From: Candidatus Thiomargarita nelsonii
Lineage (GTDB): Bacteria; Pseudomonadota; Gammaproteobacteria; Beggiatoales; Beggiatoaceae
Reading direction: 5' to 3'
Assembly: GCA_000785145.2 (NCBI GenBank)
Contig: JSZA02000004.1
Coordinates: forward strand, 1-64,000
DNA length: 64,000 nucleotides
The notes below the pieces were generated by a model. That model searched no databases, had not been told where the DNA came from, and was given only the letters and a program-made list of their open reading frames with translations. This document shows, one piece after another, positions 62,893 to 64,000 of the stretch. Numbering within the stretch: position 1 is the stretch's first letter; every line of letters starts with the position of its first letter. The translations under genes and the position numbers were made by a program.

Positions 62893-64000
62893 ATGGCAGA
62901 AACAGACGCATTAGAACCGGAAGTGACCACTGCTGAACAAGAGGCAGTACCTTCATTGCTTGAAGGCATCATGGAGGAAACCAGGCTCAAACCGACAGAG
63001 GAGGGTTATGCTGAAACGGTTCTGGGGCTAGAAGCCCTGATTGGCGAGCTGCTGAAAAGACCTAAAGGAGAAAAGGTCAACAAAAACCTTCTCGATCATC
63101 TGATCGTTGAACTTGATCAAAAGTTAAGCGGTCAACTGGATGAAATTTTACATCATGATGATTTTCAAAAACTTGAGTCAACTTGGCGCGGTTTAAAGTT
63201 TCTGGTGGACAAAACCAATTTCCGCGAAAATATCAAGCTGGAAATATTGAATGTCTCCAAAGAAGATTTGTCGGATGATTTTGAAGAATCGCCCGAAGTC
63301 GTCAAATCGGGCTTGTATAAACATGTCTATACAGAGGAATATGGTCAATTCGGTGGCAAGCCGATAGGGGCTATGATTGCCAATTATGATTTTGGTCCCA
63401 ATGCCCCAGATATGAAACTATTGCAAAATGTAGCCAGCGTGGGCGCGATGGCACACGCACCCTTTATTGCCGCTGCGGGACCCCAGTTTTTTGGTGACGA
63501 GGATTTTTCCAGATTGCCTAATCTGAAAGAATTAAAGGTCATTTTTGAAGGGCCTAGATACCTCAAGTGGCAATCCTTTCGAGAATCCGAGGATGCCCGT
63601 TACGTGGGTTTAACCCTGCCACGTTTTCTCTTGCGCTTGCCTTATGAGCCGGAAAATAATCCGGTGAAAGCCTTTTACTATGAAGAAAATGTCAAGGGCT
63701 CTCACAAGGATTATCTCTGGGGCAACACCGCTTATGCTTTTGCCACCCGTTTGACAGATAGCTTTGCCAAATATCGCTGGTGTCCAAATATCATTGGACC
63801 TCAAAGTGGCGGCGCGGTAGAAGATTTGCCTCTCCATCAATTTGAATCCATGGGGCAATTGCAGACCAAAATCCCGACAGAAGTGTTAGTCTCGGATCGG
63901 CGCGAATATGAATTGGCAGAGGAAGGTTTTATTGGCCTGACTATGCGTAAGGATCGTGATAATGCGGCCTTTTTCTCCGCGAATTCGGTGCAAAAGCCCA
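62893..64000 (+). CDS. tssC: T6SS sheath protein TssC, second tandem copy (cut by window edge)
   Basis: This is a second TssC starting at ATG 62893 after the same AAAGGAGATATAACATGGCA sequence as the first copy. 369 complete codons are present before the window ends. It is nearly identical to the first copy, with scattered substitutions: several Val or Met to Leu changes between residues ~45 and 105 (NKNLLDHLIVELDQKLSGQLDEILHH) and later differences such as FYYEENVKGSHKD and ESMGQLQTK. The reading frame is intact as far as visible. It is a recent duplication including the ribosome binding site; whether both are used in one sheath is unknown. Confidence 0.93.
   Translation, partial: MAETDALEPEVTTAEQEAVPSLLEGIMEETRLKPTEEGYAETVLGLEALIGELLKRPKGEKVNKNLLDHLIVELDQKLSGQLDEILHHDDFQKLESTWRGLKFLVDKTNFRENIKLEILNVSKEDLSDDFEESPEVVKSGLYKHVYTEEYGQFGGKPIGAMIANYDFGPNAPDMKLLQNVASVGAMAHAPFIAAAGPQFFGDEDFSRLPNLKELKVIFEGPRYLKWQSFRESEDARYVGLTLPRFLLRLPYEPENNPVKAFYYEENVKGSHKDYLWGNTAYAFATRLTDSFAKYRWCPNIIGPQSGGAVEDLPLHQFESMGQLQTKIPTEVLVSDRREYELAEEGFIGLTMRKDRDNAAFFSANSVQKP

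Overview
The window looks like chromosome from a gammaproteobacterium, most plausibly a large or filamentous sulfur bacterium of the Beggiatoa/Thioploca/Thiomargarita type. This is inference. The housekeeping gene order is gammaproteobacterial (rseC-degQ-lepA-lepB-DUF4845-rnc-era beside divergent nadB; rne divergent from rluC-HAD-sppA). The intergenic space is packed with dispersed palindromes, MITE-like elements and heptamer repeats of the kind common in multicellular prokaryotes. No rRNA or tRNA gene was recognised.

Layout. 1-4.9 kb: a di-haem cytochrome c peroxidase, a histidine kinase and a double-receiver regulator on the minus strand, then a GspF/PilC-like membrane protein. 4.9-16.1 kb: after two tandem palindrome arrays comes a plus-strand accessory locus. 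It holds an aminotransferase-like protein lacking the PLP lysine, a MoxR AAA+ ATPase, an unknown protein, an HExxH-vWA fusion protein, two more unknown proteins, a radical SAM protein and a parallel beta-helix lipoprotein, with toxin-antitoxin pieces (DUF4258/YgiT, BrnT/BrnA) in the middle. This MoxR-vWA locus is my best candidate for an uncommon system. 16.1-27.2 kb: a two-gene unknown operon, a ComEA-like protein, the era-rnc-lepB-lepA-degQ-rseC block, nadB and yciK. 27.2-29.7 kb: decayed genes (an AAA ATPase with its partner, an ABM-domain protein, a possible group II intron tail). 29.7-36.8 kb: rne, rluC, HAD phosphatase, sppA, crcB, DUF190, serS and a Sel1 protein. 36.9-38.8 kb: an AAA ATPase with a deleted Toprim partner and a type IIG restriction-modification fragment.

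38.9 kb to the end: a type VI secretion cluster (tagH, tssJ, tssK, tssL, tssM, tagF, pppA, ppkA, tssA, tssB and two tandem tssC genes, the second cut by the window edge). Threonine-phosphorylation regulators (PpkA, PppA, TagH, TagF) are interleaved with the membrane complex and sheath genes. Between tssK and tssL the cluster has been invaded by a TnpB-type element and an IscB-type element with its omega (HEARO) RNA. Between pppA and ppkA lie a decayed AAA/DUF4276 pair and a LysM-deacetylase gene split by a MITE.

Two themes run through the window. First, short palindromic elements have inserted at gene junctions, often leaving 11-27 bp direct duplications of the flanking gene ends; removing them restores overlapping or tightly coupled genes. 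Second, a heptamer repeat (ACTGATA)n sits directly upstream of several start codons in place of a Shine-Dalgarno sequence. All family assignments are made by eye from motifs, without database searches.
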